Shown here one piece after another: positions 27,024-38,048 of a stretch of DNA of 64,000 nt. Each line of letters begins with the position of its first letter. Positions within the stretch are counted from its first letter, which is position 1. The notes under the pieces are model-generated. The model ran no database searches and was not told the DNA's origin. It was given only the letters and a program-made list of their open reading frames with translations. The translations under genes were made by a program, and so were the position numbers. Source of the DNA: Lysobacter arvi (GTDB taxonomy: Bacteria; Pseudomonadota; Gammaproteobacteria; Xanthomonadales; Xanthomonadaceae). The stretch spans positions 1,488,001 to 1,552,000 of the forward strand of contig JARUHG010000001.1 of assembly GCA_031216755.1 (NCBI GenBank). The letters are read 5' to 3'.

Positions 27024-27871
27024 CCCGAACCCGCCTGCTCGCCGCACTGGTGATGGCGCCGGTCGCGATCGCCGCGATCCTGCTGCTGACCACGCCCTGG
27101 ATGGTCGCGGCAGCAGCGGTGCTGTTCCTGGCGGGCCTGTGGGAGTGGTTCGACCTGGCCGAGATCGAGGACACGCTGGCGCGCACCGTGCTGCTGGTCG
27201 CCCATCTGGCGGTGATGGTCGCGATCGTGTGGGCATCGCGATCGAGCACGGCCTACAGCATGGTCCTGTTCCAGCTCGCGTCCGTCGTCGGCGTGGTGTG
27301 GTGGCTGCTCGCACTGGCGTGGCTCGGCCGCTACGAATTCGCCAGCGACCACGACACCTATGCGCGCGTGTTCAAGCTCGCCGCCGGCGCCCTCAGCGTT
27401 ATTCCGGCCTGGTGCGCCCTGGCCTGGATCCACGCGAGCCAGCCGAACGGTCATCGCTGGCTGCTGACCGCGCTCGCCATCGTCTGGGCCGCCGACAGCG
27501 GTGCGTACTTCGCCGGTCGCAAGCTCGGCGGCAAACTGTTCGGGCCACGCAAGCTCGCACCGCGCATCAGCCCGAACAAGACGATCGAAGGCCTGCTCGG
27601 CGGCGTCGTTGCCGGCATCGCGGTCGGCATCGGCTTCGCGCTGCTCGCCGGTGCGACGCCGAACCAGTTGCCGGCCGTCGCCTTGGTGGCGCTGGCCGCG
27701 GTGCTGTTCTCCGTCATCGGCGACCTCTTCGAAAGCCTGTTGAAGCGACACGCCGGCGTGAAGGATTCCGGCCACCTGATTCCCGGCCATGGCGGCATCC
27801 TCGACCGCATCGACGGCGTGCTCGCCGCACTGCCGGTGTTCGCCGTCGGCAAGGCCTTTTTCGGTTTCTGA
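27020..27871 (+). CDS. cdsA: Phosphatidate cytidylyltransferase
   Basis: Integral inner-membrane enzyme converting phosphatidate and CTP into CDP-diacylglycerol, the precursor of all membrane phospholipids. The 283 residues show about eight hydrophobic segments. The CDS signature is complete near the C-terminus: [20 protein letters not shown] followed by [15 protein letters not shown], which carries the metal-binding residues. The start codon overlaps the uppS stop. Confidence 0.98.
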   Translation: MTRTRLLAALVMAPVAIAAILLLTTPWMVAAAAVLFLAGLWEWFDLAEIEDTLARTVLLVAHLAVMVAIVWASRSSTAYSMVLFQLASVVGVVWWLLALAWLGRYEFASDHDTYARVFKLAAGALSVIPAWCALAWIHASQPNGHRWLLTALAIVWAADSGAYFAGRKLGGKLFGPRKLAPRISPNKTIEGLLGGVVAGIAVGIGFALLAGATPNQLPAVALVALAAVLFSVIGDLFESLLKRHAGVKDSGHLIPGHGGILDRIDGVLAALPVFAVGKAFFGF

Positions 27872-27924
27872 TCCGATGGATTCCGTGTCTGCCAGGCGCG
27901 ATCGTTCGATGGACGTGCACTGAC

Positions 27925-29091
27925 ATGCGCCGCGTCGCCGTCCTCGGTGCCACCGGTTCGATCGGCACGTCCGCGCTGGACGTCATCGCGCGCCATCCGC
28001 AACGCCTGCGTGCGTGCGTGCTGGCCGCCGGCAGCAACGCCGCCGCGCTCGTCGAACTGTGCCGCCGCCATCGTCCCGACCACGCCGTCATCGCCGACGA
28101 ATCCGCGTTCGCGACGTTGCGCGAGGGGCTGCGCGAGGCGGGCCTTGCGACGCAGGCCCATTGCGGCGAGGCGGCACTGGAGCAGCTCGTCGGCGACGAG
28201 GCGTGCGACACGGTCGTGGCGGCCATCGTCGGTGCGGCGGGACTTCCTTCCACGCTCGCCGCCGCGCGCGCGGGCAAGCGCATCCTGCTCGCGAACAAGG
28301 AGTCGCTGGTGCTCGCCGGCGAACTGCTGATGCGGGCCGCCCACGAAGGTGGCGCCACCATCGTGCCGGTCGACAGCGAGCACAACGCCATTTTCCAGTG
28401 CCTGCCCGATGCGCACGCGCACGCGGGGCTGCGCCGCATCCTGCTCACCGCTTCGGGCGGCCCGTTCCGCGGACGCCGCCGGGACGAACTGGGTGCGGTG
28501 ACGCCCGAGCAAGCCGTCGCGCATCCCAAGTGGTCGATGGGCCCGAAGATCTCGGTCGATTCGGCCACGCTGATGAACAAGGGCCTGGAGGTCATCGAGG
28601 CCCACCACCTGTTCGGCGTCGGCGGCGACCGCGTCCAGGTGCTCGTGCATCCGCAGAGCCTCGTGCATTCGCTGGTGGAGTTCGTCGACGGGTCCACGCT
28701 CGCGCAGCTCGGCCTGCCGGACATGCGCACCGCGCTCGCGGTCGGGTTCGGCTGGCCCGAGCGCATCGAGTCCGGGGTGTCCGGGCTCGACATGCTCTCG
28801 CACGGGCGGCTCGATTTCGAAGCGCCGGACCTGGACGCGTTTCCGTGTCTTCGCCTGGCGTTCGAGGCGCTTTCGGCGGGCGGCACCGCGCCGGCCGTCC
28901 TGAACGCCGCCAACGAAGTGGCGGTTTCAGCGTTTCTTCAGCGCCGCATCGGTTTCCTAGCGATACCCGCGCTGGTCGAGGACGCCCTCGCCGCGCTTCC
29001 CTCCACCCCGGCGACGTCGCTGGCGGCCTTGCGCGATGCCGATGCACAGGCACGACGCCACGCCGCACGGGCCGTCGCCGCCTGCGCATGA
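27925..29091 (+). CDS. dxr: 1-deoxy-D-xylulose 5-phosphate reductoisomerase
   Basis: Second enzyme of the methylerythritol phosphate pathway, making MEP from DXP with NADPH; it supplies isoprenoid units to UppS and IspA, also in this window. The product has 388 residues. The dinucleotide-binding loop [16 protein letters not shown] opens the protein. [28 protein letters not shown] with the metal ligands, [13 protein letters not shown] and [20 protein letters not shown] follow. The ATG at 27925 begins the conserved sequence. Confidence 0.98.
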   Translation: MRRVAVLGATGSIGTSALDVIARHPQRLRACVLAAGSNAAALVELCRRHRPDHAVIADESAFATLREGLREAGLATQAHCGEAALEQLVGDEACDTVVAAIVGAAGLPSTLAAARAGKRILLANKESLVLAGELLMRAAHEGGATIVPVDSEHNAIFQCLPDAHAHAGLRRILLTASGGPFRGRRRDELGAVTPEQAVAHPKWSMGPKISVDSATLMNKGLEVIEAHHLFGVGGDRVQVLVHPQSLVHSLVEFVDGSTLAQLGLPDMRTALAVGFGWPERIESGVSGLDMLSHGRLDFEAPDLDAFPCLRLAFEALSAGGTAPAVLNAANEVAVSAFLQRRIGFLAIPALVEDALAALPSTPATSLAALRDADAQARRHAARAVAACA

Positions 29092-29133
29092 CCGCCACGC
29101 GCATGACCACCATCGGCCTGAGCCCGCACCGTC

Positions 29134-30498
29134 ATGAGTGAGTTCCTCGGCTCCATCTGGTGGTTGATCGTCGCCATCGGCGTGCTCGTGACGTTCCACG
29201 AGTTCGGCCATTACTGGGTCGCGCGCCGCAGCGGCGTCAAGGTGCTGCGCTTCTCGGTCGGGTTCGGCAAGCCGCTGTGGATGCGGCGCGGCAAGGACGG
29301 CACCGAATACGCGATCGCGGCGATCCCGCTTGGCGGCTACGTCAAGATGCTCGACGAGCGCGAATTCACCGTGCCGCCGGCCCTGCAGCCGCAGGCGTTC
29401 AACCGCCAGCCGGTGTGGAAGCGCATCGCGATCGTCGCGGCCGGGCCCATCGCCAACCTCCTTCTGTGCGTCGCGCTGTTCTGGGCGATGTTCGTGGTCG
29501 GGCGCGCCGATTACGCGCCGGTCGTCGGCCATGCCACCGGCATCGCCGCCTCGGCCGGCCTTCGCCAGGGCGACACGATCCTCGCCGTGGGCGAGCGCCA
29601 GACGCCGACCTGGAGCGAGGCGGTGATGGCGCTCATTCCGGCCGCGCTCGACCACGCCGACACGACGGTGCGCGTGCGCACCGGATCCGGCAGCGAAGCG
29701 ACGCGCGAACTGCACCTGTCCGACCTGCCGGCCTCGTTCGACGAACGGCGCGCGGTCGAGGCGATCGGCCTGACCCCGCGGTACATGCTGGTGCCGCCGC
29801 TCGTCGGCCGAGTGGCCCCGGACACGCCCGCTTGGGGCGTGCTCGCCGAAGGCGACCGCATCACCGCGATCGACGGCCATCCCGTCGCCGCCTGGGACGA
29901 CATCGGCCCGCGCGTGCAGGCGCTCGGCGAGCGCGGCGGCCCGGCGATGATCGAAGTGGAGCGCAAGGGCGACCGGCTTGCGCTGGAGATCACGCCCGCG
30001 CGGATGAAGCACGCACAGACGGGCCAGGACTACTGGGGCCTCGGCGTCGCGGCGGCGATGCCGCCGGAGCCGGCGAAGGACGCGGTATTGCGCTACGGCC
30101 CCGTCGACGCGGTACCGGCCGCCTTCCGCGAGACCGTCCATCAGACGCAGGAACTGTTCGCGATGATCGGTCGCGCCTTCACCGGCCGCGTGTCGGTGCA
30201 GAACACGGTCGCCGGCCCGATCACCATCGCGCGCGCCGCGAATATGTCGGCCCAGAACGGCGCGGCGTGGTTCCTGCAGATGCTGGCGATGCTCTCGCTG
30301 AGCCTGGGCATCCTGAACCTGCTGCCGATCCCGATCTTGGACGGCGGTCACCTGCTGTATTACCTTATCGAGCTGGTCAAGGGCAGCCCGGTCAGCGAAC
30401 GAGCGATGGCCGCCGGGCAGTACGTGGGTCTGGCCCTCATCGCCGGCCTGATGGGCCTGGCGTTCTACAACGACATCATGAACAACCTGGTGCGCTGA
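29134..30498 (+). CDS. rseP: Site-2 zinc metalloprotease RseP
   Basis: Inner-membrane intramembrane protease (454 aa) that finishes degradation of the anti-sigma factor RseA in the sigma-E envelope stress response and clears signal peptides. The first membrane segment holds HEFGH (residues 22-26). A GGYVKMLDE loop follows, then two PDZ-like periplasmic domains (GIAASAGLRQGDTILAVGE and APDTPAWGVLAEGDRITAIDG), and the distal LLPIPILDGGHLL motif that provides the third zinc ligand. It lies directly before bamA, linking envelope stress to barrel assembly. Confidence 0.98.
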   Translation: MSEFLGSIWWLIVAIGVLVTFHEFGHYWVARRSGVKVLRFSVGFGKPLWMRRGKDGTEYAIAAIPLGGYVKMLDEREFTVPPALQPQAFNRQPVWKRIAIVAAGPIANLLLCVALFWAMFVVGRADYAPVVGHATGIAASAGLRQGDTILAVGERQTPTWSEAVMALIPAALDHADTTVRVRTGSGSEATRELHLSDLPASFDERRAVEAIGLTPRYMLVPPLVGRVAPDTPAWGVLAEGDRITAIDGHPVAAWDDIGPRVQALGERGGPAMIEVERKGDRLALEITPARMKHAQTGQDYWGLGVAAAMPPEPAKDAVLRYGPVDAVPAAFRETVHQTQELFAMIGRAFTGRVSVQNTVAGPITIARAANMSAQNGAAWFLQMLAMLSLSLGILNLLPIPILDGGHLLYYLIELVKGSPVSERAMAAGQYVGLALIAGLMGLAFYNDIMNNLVR

Positions 30499-30584
30499 TG
30501 CCGGACACCTGCATGCGCCGATCCGCTATCGCCTCGAAACGACGCCCGGCCACGGGCCAACACGACCCTCAACCGGACGTATCA

Positions 30585-33071
30585 ATGACGCCAACGCCGC
30601 CCCGCCGCCTGCTCGCCCTCGCCCTCATCGCGGCGATGGGCTCGACCGCCCTGCCCGCACTGGCGCAGTCGGCCGATCCGTTCGCCCTGGCAGGCTCGCC
30701 GCAGTCGACGGCCGCCGTGGGATCGTTCACCGTCAGCGACATCCGCATCGACGGACTGCAGCGCATCTCCGCCGGTACGGTGTTCACCTACCTGCCGATC
30801 GAGCGCGGCGACACCATCGACGCCTCGCGCGTGGGCGAAGCGATCCGCGCGCTCTACAAGACCGGCTTCTTCGAGGACGTCGACGTCGGCCGCCAGGGCG
30901 ACATCCTCGTGGTCACCGTGCGCGAGCGCCCCGCGATCAACAAGCTCACGCTCACGGGCAACAAGGACATCAAGACCGAGGACCTGCTCAAGGGCCTGAA
31001 GGAAGCCGGCCTGTCCGAAGGCGACACCTTCGACCGCCTCGCGCTCGACCGCGTGACGCAGGAACTGACGCGCCAGTACAACAACCGCGGCAAGTACAAC
31101 GTCGAGATCACCCCGACGGTGTCGCGCCTGGACCGCAACCGCGTCGACATCACCATCGCCGTCAAGGAAGGCAAGGCGGCCAAGATCCGCCACGTGAACC
31201 TGATCGGCAACGAGAAGTTCGGCGACGAGGAAATTTTCGACACCTGGGAGTCGAAGGAACACAACTGGCTCAGCTGGTACCGCCGCGACGACCAGTACTC
31301 GCGCGAGAAGCTGTCCGGCGACCTGGAAAAGCTCAACTCCTGGTACCTCGACCGCGGCTACGTCGACTTCAGCGTCGACTCGACGCAGGTCGCGATCAGC
31401 CCCGACCGCCAGGACATGTTCATCACCGCCGGCGTGACCGAAGGCGAGCAGTACAAGGTGTCCAGCGTGCAGGTCACCGGCGACACGATCCTGCCGAAGG
31501 AGCAGATCGAGCGACTGGTGCTGGTCAAGCCCGAGCAGATCTTCTCGCGCCGCCTGCTGGAAATCAGCTCCGACGCGATCATCAACACGCTCAGCAACGT
31601 CGGCTACGCCTTCGCGCAGGTCAATCCGATCCCGGACGTCAACCGCGAAGACAAGACCGTCGGCATCAACATGCAGGTGGTGCCCGGCCCGCGCGTCAAC
31701 GTGCGCCGCATCACCTACAAGGGCAACAGCCGCACGAGCGACGAAGTGATCCGTCGCGAGATGCGCCAGTTCGAAGGCTCGTGGTACTCGCAGGCCGCGA
31801 TCGACCGCTCGAAGATCCGCCTGCAGCAGCTGGGCTACTTCGAGACCGTCGACGTCGAGACCGTGCCGGTGCCGGGCACGAACGACCAGGTCGACGTGAT
31901 CTACAACCTCAAGGAAACCACGTCGGGCAGCTTCGTGTTCGGCCTGGGCTTCTCGCAGTTGTCGGGCCTGACCGCGCAGGTGCAGCTGTCGCAGACCAAC
32001 TTCCTGGGCAGCGGTAACCAGGTGTCGGTGCAGGCGCAGCGCAACGACTACATGCAGCGCTACGACTTCTCGTTCCGCAATCCGTATTTCACGGACGACG
32101 GTCTGTCGCTGGGCTACAACCTGTGGTGGCGCGAACTCGACTACTCCGACTTCAACACCGCCCAGTACTCCACCAACAGCGGCGCCGCGCAGGCGGTGTT
32201 CGGCCTGCCGATCACCGAGACCGACACGGTCACGGCGATGCTGGGCATCGACACGAACGAGATCCTCGTGTCCCCCGGCGCCACGCCGGCGAGCATCGTC
32301 GACTACGTGCTCGCGATGGATCGCCAGACCTTCCACGCGTGGCGCGCGGAGATGGGCTGGGGCCGCAATTCGCTCGACAGCTACCTGACGCCGACGCGCG
32401 GCATGCAGCAGCGCGTGTGGCTGGAAACCACGCTGCCCGGCTCCACGGCCGAGTACTACAAGCTCAACTACAACATCTCCAAGTTCTGGCCGCTGTCGCG
32501 CCATTTCGTGCTCAACACGCGCGCCGAACTCGGCTACGGCGACAGCTACGGCAGCGACAAGACACGCAATCTCTGCAAGACCGCGGGCAACTACAGCTGC
32601 GTGGAGGGCGATGACGACTTCATCCGCACCATCACCGCAACCGGCCTGCCGTTCTTCGAGAATTTCTACGCCGGCGGCGTGCGCTCGGTGCGCGGCTTCA
32701 CCGACAACACGCTGGGTCCGCGCGACGCCCCCACCGGCAACCCGAACTACCAGCAGCCGATCGGCGGCGCGTTCAAGACGGTGGGGTCGCTGGAAATGTA
32801 CTTCCCGACCCTGCTCGATACGCCGGCTGCGCGCGTCTCGGCGTTCTTCGACGTCGGCAACGTCTACAAGGACTACGACGCCTTCGACGCCGGCGAGCTG
32901 CGCATGTCGACCGGTATCGCGCTGATGTGGCGCTCGCCGATGGGCCCGATCTCCATCAGCTACGCGTTCCCGCTCAAGAAGCAGGACACCGTGCGCGACG
33001 CCAACGGCAACATCGTGACCGAAGGCGACGAACTGGAGCGCCTGCAGTTCACCTTCGGCGGCACGTTCTGA
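30585..33071 (+). CDS. bamA: Outer membrane protein assembly factor BamA
   Basis: Core of the BAM complex that inserts beta-barrel proteins. From the ATG at 30585 the product has 828 residues with a signal peptide (LLALALIAAMGSTALPALAQ). Five POTRA repeats follow (first: FTVSDIRIDGLQRISAGTVFTYLPI). The C-terminal barrel has the lid-lock motif GGVRSVRGFTDNTLGP and ends FGGTF with a terminal Phe. Upstream ATG codons in the 86-base gap after rseP would add a non-homologous stretch before the signal peptide, so they are not used. The ribosome-binding site is weak (CGGA). Confidence 0.97.
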   Translation: MTPTPPRRLLALALIAAMGSTALPALAQSADPFALAGSPQSTAAVGSFTVSDIRIDGLQRISAGTVFTYLPIERGDTIDASRVGEAIRALYKTGFFEDVDVGRQGDILVVTVRERPAINKLTLTGNKDIKTEDLLKGLKEAGLSEGDTFDRLALDRVTQELTRQYNNRGKYNVEITPTVSRLDRNRVDITIAVKEGKAAKIRHVNLIGNEKFGDEEIFDTWESKEHNWLSWYRRDDQYSREKLSGDLEKLNSWYLDRGYVDFSVDSTQVAISPDRQDMFITAGVTEGEQYKVSSVQVTGDTILPKEQIERLVLVKPEQIFSRRLLEISSDAIINTLSNVGYAFAQVNPIPDVNREDKTVGINMQVVPGPRVNVRRITYKGNSRTSDEVIRREMRQFEGSWYSQAAIDRSKIRLQQLGYFETVDVETVPVPGTNDQVDVIYNLKETTSGSFVFGLGFSQLSGLTAQVQLSQTNFLGSGNQVSVQAQRNDYMQRYDFSFRNPYFTDDGLSLGYNLWWRELDYSDFNTAQYSTNSGAAQAVFGLPITETDTVTAMLGIDTNEILVSPGATPASIVDYVLAMDRQTFHAWRAEMGWGRNSLDSYLTPTRGMQQRVWLETTLPGSTAEYYKLNYNISKFWPLSRHFVLNTRAELGYGDSYGSDKTRNLCKTAGNYSCVEGDDDFIRTITATGLPFFENFYAGGVRSVRGFTDNTLGPRDAPTGNPNYQQPIGGAFKTVGSLEMYFPTLLDTPAARVSAFFDVGNVYKDYDAFDAGELRMSTGIALMWRSPMGPISISYAFPLKKQDTVRDANGNIVTEGDELERLQFTFGGTF

Positions 33072-33082
33072 CGGCGCCGCCG

Positions 33083-34102
33083 ATGGCGCCCGCCGCGTAC
33101 ACGGCCGACGAACTGGCGCAGCGCTTCGGCCTGCGCCTCCACGGCGATGGCGCGGTGCGGGTCGACGGCGTCGGCACGCTCGCGCGCGCCGGCGCCTCGC
33201 AACTGGCGTTCCTCGCCAATCCGAAATACCGCGGGCAACTGGCGCAGAGCCAGGCGGGCATCGTCGTCATGCGCGAGGACGACGCCAACGGTTATGAACG
33301 CACCGCGATCATCGCGCGCGATCCTTACGCGGCGTTCGCCAGGATCTCCGCGCTGTTCGAACCGCGACCCGCGCGCGATGCGGGCGTGCACGCGTCGGCG
33401 GTGATCGATCCGTCGGCCAGCGTCGATGCCTCCGCACATATCGGCCCGTTCGTCAGCATCGGGGCGCGCAGCCGCGTGGAAGCCGGCGCCGTCATCGGCG
33501 CGGGCACGGTCATCGGCGAAGACTGCGTCGTCGGTGCCGGCAGCGAACTCATCGCACGCGTCACCCTCGTCGCGCGCGTGCGCCTGGGCCAGCGCGTGGT
33601 GATCCATCCCGGCGCGGTGCTCGGCGCCGCGGGCTTCGGCCTGGCGATGGAAGCCGGCCGCTGGCTCAACGTGCCTCAGCTCGGTGGCGTGGTCGTCGGC
33701 GACGATTGCGAGATCGGCGCGAACACCTGCATCGATCGCGGCGCGATCGAGGACACCGTGCTCGAAGAGGACGTGCGCCTGGATAACCTGATCCAGATCG
33801 GCCACAACGTCGTCATCGGCGCGCATACGGCCATCGCCGGCTGTGCCGCGGTCGCCGGCAGCGCGCGCATCGGCCGCTATTGCCTGATCGGCGGTGCCGC
33901 GGGCGTGGTCGGCCACCTGGAGATCTGCGACAAGGTCGTCGTCACCGCGATGAGCCTGGTCACCAGTTCGATCCGCGAGCCGGGCGAGTACTCCTCCGGC
34001 ACGCCGCTGATGGACAACCGCAGCTGGCGCAAGAACGCCGCGCGTTTCAAGCAGCTCGACGCGCTCGCCCGCCGGATCGGCGGTCGCGGCACCAGCGACT
34101 GA
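33083..34102 (+). CDS. lpxD: UDP-3-O-acylglucosamine N-acyltransferase
   Basis: Third step of lipid A synthesis: adds a second hydroxyacyl chain from acyl-ACP. The 339-residue protein has an N-terminal uridine-binding domain ([22 protein letters not shown]) and a long left-handed beta-helix of hexapeptide repeats ([18 protein letters not shown] and onward). The catalytic His region is near [20 protein letters not shown]. The C-terminal helix includes [19 protein letters not shown]. Starts 11 bases after bamA; fabZ, lpxA and lpxB follow in the usual order. Confidence 0.98.
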   Translation: MAPAAYTADELAQRFGLRLHGDGAVRVDGVGTLARAGASQLAFLANPKYRGQLAQSQAGIVVMREDDANGYERTAIIARDPYAAFARISALFEPRPARDAGVHASAVIDPSASVDASAHIGPFVSIGARSRVEAGAVIGAGTVIGEDCVVGAGSELIARVTLVARVRLGQRVVIHPGAVLGAAGFGLAMEAGRWLNVPQLGGVVVGDDCEIGANTCIDRGAIEDTVLEEDVRLDNLIQIGHNVVIGAHTAIAGCAAVAGSARIGRYCLIGGAAGVVGHLEICDKVVVTAMSLVTSSIREPGEYSSGTPLMDNRSWRKNAARFKQLDALARRIGGRGTSD

Positions 34103-34241
34103 CCGTACCCGCCCGTCCGGGCGTCCTCGGACCAGTCGCGGTACGATTCGCCCCTCACGAAAACGCCGGGATGCCCGGCACCGGAACGTCGCGCACGACG
34201 CGCGGCCCTTCATGCGCGGGACGCGCTGCCAAGGATTTTCC

Positions 34242-34697
34242 ATGAGTCACAACGTGCAACTCCCGCTCGACGTCACCGAAATCCAGAAACTGCTTCCGCA
34301 CCGCTATCCGTTCCTGCTGGTGGATCGCGTGGTGGAGTTCGAGCCGAACAAGCGCGTGCTGGCCTACAAGAACGTCACCTCCAACGAACCGTATTTCCAG
34401 GGCCATTTCCCGGGCCATCCGGTGATGCCGGGCGTGCTGGTGGTCGAAGCGCTGGCGCAGGCCGGCGGCGTGCTCACGCAGTTGTCGAACAACAGCACGG
34501 CCGACGGCCGCCTGTTCTACCTGGTGAAGATCGACAACGCGAAGTTCTCGAAGATGGTCGTGCCCGGCGACCGGCTGGACCTTGAAGTCTCGCTCAAGCG
34601 CGTGATCCGCAACGTCGCCATCTACACCGGTGTCGCCAGCGTCAACGGCGAGCAGGTCGCCTGCGCCGAAGTCGTCTGCGCCGAAGCGAAGGGATGA
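34242..34697 (+). CDS. fabZ: 3-hydroxyacyl-ACP dehydratase FabZ
   Basis: Hot-dog-fold dehydratase of fatty acid elongation (151 aa). It competes with LpxA for 3-hydroxyacyl-ACP, so its place in the lpx cluster makes sense. The N-terminal [16 protein letters not shown] is typical. The catalytic His is in [16 protein letters not shown] and the partner Glu in [17 protein letters not shown] sequence in the 139-base gap upstream is a weak promoter candidate. The ATG at 34242 starts the conserved region. Confidence 0.98.
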   Translation: MSHNVQLPLDVTEIQKLLPHRYPFLLVDRVVEFEPNKRVLAYKNVTSNEPYFQGHFPGHPVMPGVLVVEALAQAGGVLTQLSNNSTADGRLFYLVKIDNAKFSKMVVPGDRLDLEVSLKRVIRNVAIYTGVASVNGEQVACAEVVCAEAKG

Positions 34698-34701
34698 GGC
34701 C

Positions 34702-35487
34702 ATGATCGCGCCGCGCATCCATCCCAGCGCCGTCGTCGAAGCCGGTGCCCGACTGGGCGACGGCGTGGACGTCGGCGCGTTCTGCTACATCGGTGCAGAG
34801 GTCGAGGTCGGCGACGGCACGACCTTCGGCCCGCACTGCAGCGTGTACGGCCCGACGCGCATCGGCCGCGAGAACCGTTTCATCGGCCATTGCGCCATCG
34901 GCGGCGAGCCGCAGGACAAGAAATTCCGTGGCGAGCGCGTCGAACTGGAGATCGGTGACCGCAACCTGTTCCGCGAATTCACCACGATCAACCGCGGCAC
35001 CGGCACCGGCGGCGGCATCACGCGCATCGGCCACGACAACTGGTTCCTGGCCTACACGCACGTCGCGCACGATTGCGTCGTCGGCAACCACTGCGTGTTT
35101 TCGAACAACGCCACGCTGGCCGGTCACGTCAGCATCGGCGATCACGTGATCCTGTCGGGTTTCGCCGGCGTGCACCAGTTCTGCCGCATCGGCGCGCACG
35201 CGTTCATCGGCATGGGCGCGCTGGTGAACGGCGACGTTCCCCCGTTCCTGATGATCGCGCAGGACGGCTACGGGCGCCCGCGCGGCATCAACAGCGAAGG
35301 CCTGAAGCGTCGCGGTTTCGATGCCGACCGCATCAGCGCCATCAAGCGCGCCTACCGCGCCGTGTACATGTCCGGCGGTTCGCTCGAGGACGCACGCGCC
35401 AAGCTGGCCGAACTCGCCGCCGACAGCGAGGACGCGCGCGCGTTCCTGACGTTCATCGAAGGCAGCGAGCGCCCGCTGCTGCGTTGA
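34702..35487 (+). CDS. lpxA: UDP-N-acetylglucosamine O-acyltransferase
   Basis: First enzyme of lipid A synthesis, transferring a 3-hydroxyacyl group from ACP to UDP-GlcNAc. The 261 residues form hexapeptide repeats from [20 protein letters not shown] onward. The catalytic His is in [15 protein letters not shown]. The acyl-chain ruler region and a C-terminal helical part ([20 protein letters not shown]) are present. The gene starts 4 bases after the fabZ stop. Confidence 0.98.
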   Translation: MIAPRIHPSAVVEAGARLGDGVDVGAFCYIGAEVEVGDGTTFGPHCSVYGPTRIGRENRFIGHCAIGGEPQDKKFRGERVELEIGDRNLFREFTTINRGTGTGGGITRIGHDNWFLAYTHVAHDCVVGNHCVFSNNATLAGHVSIGDHVILSGFAGVHQFCRIGAHAFIGMGALVNGDVPPFLMIAQDGYGRPRGINSEGLKRRGFDADRISAIKRAYRAVYMSGGSLEDARAKLAELAADSEDARAFLTFIEGSERPLLR

Positions 35488-35669
35488 TCGCTCATGGCCC
35501 GGTCGGCGAAAGCGCACCGGGACGCGACAGCCTCCGGGGTGCGCTTCGCTCGCCCGGGCTGGAAAAGCCGCGGGGACGCAACTCCGGCGCCCCTTCAGGC
35601 CAATCGCGCGGGCAGCCGCTATCATCGCGACGTGATCGCGGCGCCGCCGCGCACCGTCGCCCAATCGCC

Positions 35670-36872
35670 TTGAACCGCTCCGAACATCCCGCTCCCGTCG
35701 ACCGCCCCCTGCGCATCGCCCTGTGCGCGGGCGAAGCATCGGGCGACCTGCTCGGGGCCGGTCTCGTCGCCGAACTGCACCGGCGCTTCCCCGACGCCGA
35801 ATTCGCCGGCATCGGTGGCGACCAGATGCGTGCGGCCGGGCTGGACAGCTGGTTCGACGCGTCGGAACTGGCGGTGATGGGCCTGGCCGAAGTGCTTCGC
35901 CATCTGCCGCGCCTGCTGCGGCTGCGTGGCCAGTTCCGCGAGCGCGTGCTCGCGTGGAAGCCCGACGTGTTCATCGGCATCGACGCGCCCGACTTCAACC
36001 TTGGCGTCGAACGCTGGCTACGCGAACGCGGAGTGCGCACGGTGCATTACGTCAGTCCGTCGGTATGGGCGTGGCGCGAGAAGCGCGCGGAGAAGATCGG
36101 GCGCAGCGCCGATCGCGTGCTGTGCCTGTTCCCGATGGAACCGCCGATCTATGCGCGGCACGGCGTCGACGCGCGCTTCGTCGGCCATCCACTCGCCGAC
36201 GAGATGCCGCTGGAGCCCGATCGCGACGCCGCACGCCATCGCCTCGGCCTGGACGCGACGCGGCCCGTGCTGGCGGTGCTGCCCGGCTCGCGCGTGGGCG
36301 AGATCGAGCGGCTCGGGCCCGACTTCCTCTCGGCGGCCTCGCGACTGCTAGCGCAGGATCCGGGCTTGCAGGTCGTCGTGCCGATGGCGAACGAACAGGC
36401 ACGCACCGCCTTCCAGCGCGTGCTGGCCGCGCACCCGGACAGCGTCGCGCTGAGCGGCGCATTGCGCGTGCTCAACGGTCAGGCGCGCACGCTGATGATC
36501 GCCAGCGACGCCATCCTGCTCGCGTCCGGCACCGCGACGCTCGAAGCCATGCTAGCCAAGCGGCCGATGGTGGTCGCGTACAAGGTCGCGCCGCTCACCT
36601 ACACGCTGGTGAAAGGCCTCGGCCTGCTGAAGGTGAACCACTACTCGCTGCCCAACGTGCTTGCCGGCGAGCCGGTGGTGACCGAATTGATGCAGCACGA
36701 CTGCACGCCCGACAACCTCGCCGGCGCGATCGCGCCGTTCCTTCGCGATCCATCGGCCGGCGCGGCGCTCGAACCGCGCTTCCGCGAACTCCACCTGCAA
36801 CTGCGCCAGGACGCGTCCGCGCGCGCGGCCGACGCCGTCGCCGAACTGATCGGAGCCCGCCATGTCGCCTGA
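35670..36872 (+). CDS. lpxB: Lipid-A-disaccharide synthase
   Basis: Inner-leaflet glycosyltransferase (GT19) that joins UDP-diacylglucosamine and lipid X. Conserved blocks: [56 protein letters not shown]-type segment (here [19 protein letters not shown]), [17 protein letters not shown] and [20 protein letters not shown]. The only usual start codon in this frame near the conserved N-terminus is TTG at 35670, giving 400 residues; no ribosome-binding site is obvious. A TATCAT at 35620-35625 might be part of a local promoter. The 3' end overlaps rnhB by 11 bases. Confidence 0.95.
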   Translation: MNRSEHPAPVDRPLRIALCAGEASGDLLGAGLVAELHRRFPDAEFAGIGGDQMRAAGLDSWFDASELAVMGLAEVLRHLPRLLRLRGQFRERVLAWKPDVFIGIDAPDFNLGVERWLRERGVRTVHYVSPSVWAWREKRAEKIGRSADRVLCLFPMEPPIYARHGVDARFVGHPLADEMPLEPDRDAARHRLGLDATRPVLAVLPGSRVGEIERLGPDFLSAASRLLAQDPGLQVVVPMANEQARTAFQRVLAAHPDSVALSGALRVLNGQARTLMIASDAILLASGTATLEAMLAKRPMVVAYKVAPLTYTLVKGLGLLKVNHYSLPNVLAGEPVVTELMQHDCTPDNLAGAIAPFLRDPSAGAALEPRFRELHLQLRQDASARAADAVAELIGARHVA

Positions 36873-37539
36873 CGGATCGCAGATGGCGCTGGGCCTGGCA
36901 TCGCGCGAGCGCGGTGCGCCGCTGCGCGTGGCGGGCGTGGACGAAGCCGGACGCGGCCCGCTGGCCGGCCCCGTCGTGGTGGCTGCCGTGGTCTTCGCGC
37001 CGGGCCGCACGCCGATCAACGGGCTGGACGATTCCAAGCAGCTGACGGCACAGCGTCGCGAAGTGCTGTACGAGCGCATCATCGAACGCGCGCTCGCCTG
37101 GCACATCGAGTTCGTCACGCACGACGAAATCGACCGCCTCAACATCTACCACGCGACGATGGCCGGCATGAGCCGCTCGATCGCGTGCCTGCATCACCGC
37201 GTCGACGTCGTGCGCATCGACGGCAACGCCCTGCCGCGCGGCCTGCCGTGCGCGGCCGAAGCGTGGATCAACGGCGACGCGCGCGACCGTTCGATCATGG
37301 CCGCGTCGATCCTCGCGAAGGTCTCGCGCGATCGCTACATGCAGTCGCTGCACGAACGCTTCCCGCTGTACCGCTTCGACCAGCACAAGGGCTACAGCAC
37401 GCCGGTGCACCTGGCGGCGCTGCGCGAACACGGCCCTTGCCCCGAACACCGGCGCAGTTTCGCGCCGGTCCAGGCGGCATGCCGGGCCGAGGCCGAACCG
37501 CTGGCGATCGCCGAACTTCCGCTTACTGCGCCCGCTTGA
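36862..37539 (+). CDS. rnhB: Ribonuclease HII
   Basis: Removes RNA from RNA-DNA hybrids and single ribonucleotides from DNA. The 225-residue protein has the active-site block [20 protein letters not shown] with the first Asp and Glu, [13 protein letters not shown], a second acidic block (VVRIDGN) and [30 protein letters not shown] near the C-terminus is also typical. It overlaps lpxB at its start. Its last 17 bases overlap the convergent lipoprotein gene. Confidence 0.97.
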   Translation: MSPDGSQMALGLASRERGAPLRVAGVDEAGRGPLAGPVVVAAVVFAPGRTPINGLDDSKQLTAQRREVLYERIIERALAWHIEFVTHDEIDRLNIYHATMAGMSRSIACLHHRVDVVRIDGNALPRGLPCAAEAWINGDARDRSIMAASILAKVSRDRYMQSLHERFPLYRFDQHKGYSTPVHLAALREHGPCPEHRRSFAPVQAACRAEAEPLAIAELPLTAPA

Positions 37540-37996
37540 TGATCACGGCCGGATCGACGGTTCGTCCGTTGGCCTGGATGCCGTACTTGAACCGCTGCCC
37601 GGGTTCGCCGCGAATCGTCGCGGACAGCTTGTAGCGCCTGGCCACGTTCGACGCCTTCAGCTGCGCGACCGGCTTGTTCGACGTGGCGTCGGTGAACACC
37701 AGGTTGAACGCCGTCGTGCGCTCCGGCGGATCGCGCCACACCACCGTCGCGCCGCTGTCGACGTAGCACACGTCCGGCTGCGCCGACGGCGTGCCGTCGG
37801 GCGCGTATTGGACATCGATGTACACCGTCATCGGCCCGCGCCCCTTTTCTTCGACGCTCGGGCACATCGCGCCGTCGTCGGCGGGCATCCTCGAAGGCGC
37901 GACGGAAGCCTGCACGGCCTTGCCCGCGCCGCAACCGGCGGCAAGTACGAGCGCGACGACGGCGGCGGCCGCCATCGCGGACGGAATCGTGTTCAT
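37523..37996 (-). CDS. Predicted lipoprotein of unknown function
   Basis: A 157-residue protein with a clear lipoprotein signal: a hydrophobic run and the lipobox LAAGC with Cys22 as the lipidated residue. The mature part contains [27 protein letters not shown] and [19 protein letters not shown], a pattern of beta strands that hints at a cupredoxin-like or Ig-like fold, though no copper ligands stand out. The start at 37996 has a strong AAGGAG site. It follows the CadC-like regulator by 52 bases on the same strand, so they likely form a two-gene operon. Its 3' end runs 17 bases into rnhB on the other strand. I do not recognise a named family. Confidence 0.8.
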   Translation of the reverse strand: MNTIPSAMAAAAVVALVLAAGCGAGKAVQASVAPSRMPADDGAMCPSVEEKGRGPMTVYIDVQYAPDGTPSAQPDVCYVDSGATVVWRDPPERTTAFNLVFTDATSNKPVAQLKASNVARRYKLSATIRGEPGQRFKYGIQANGRTVDPAVIIKRAQ

Positions 37997-38048
37997 CGTT
38001 CTTCTCCTTGGAATGGCGCCCGGGGGGAGCGGGCGGGACGACGGACGG

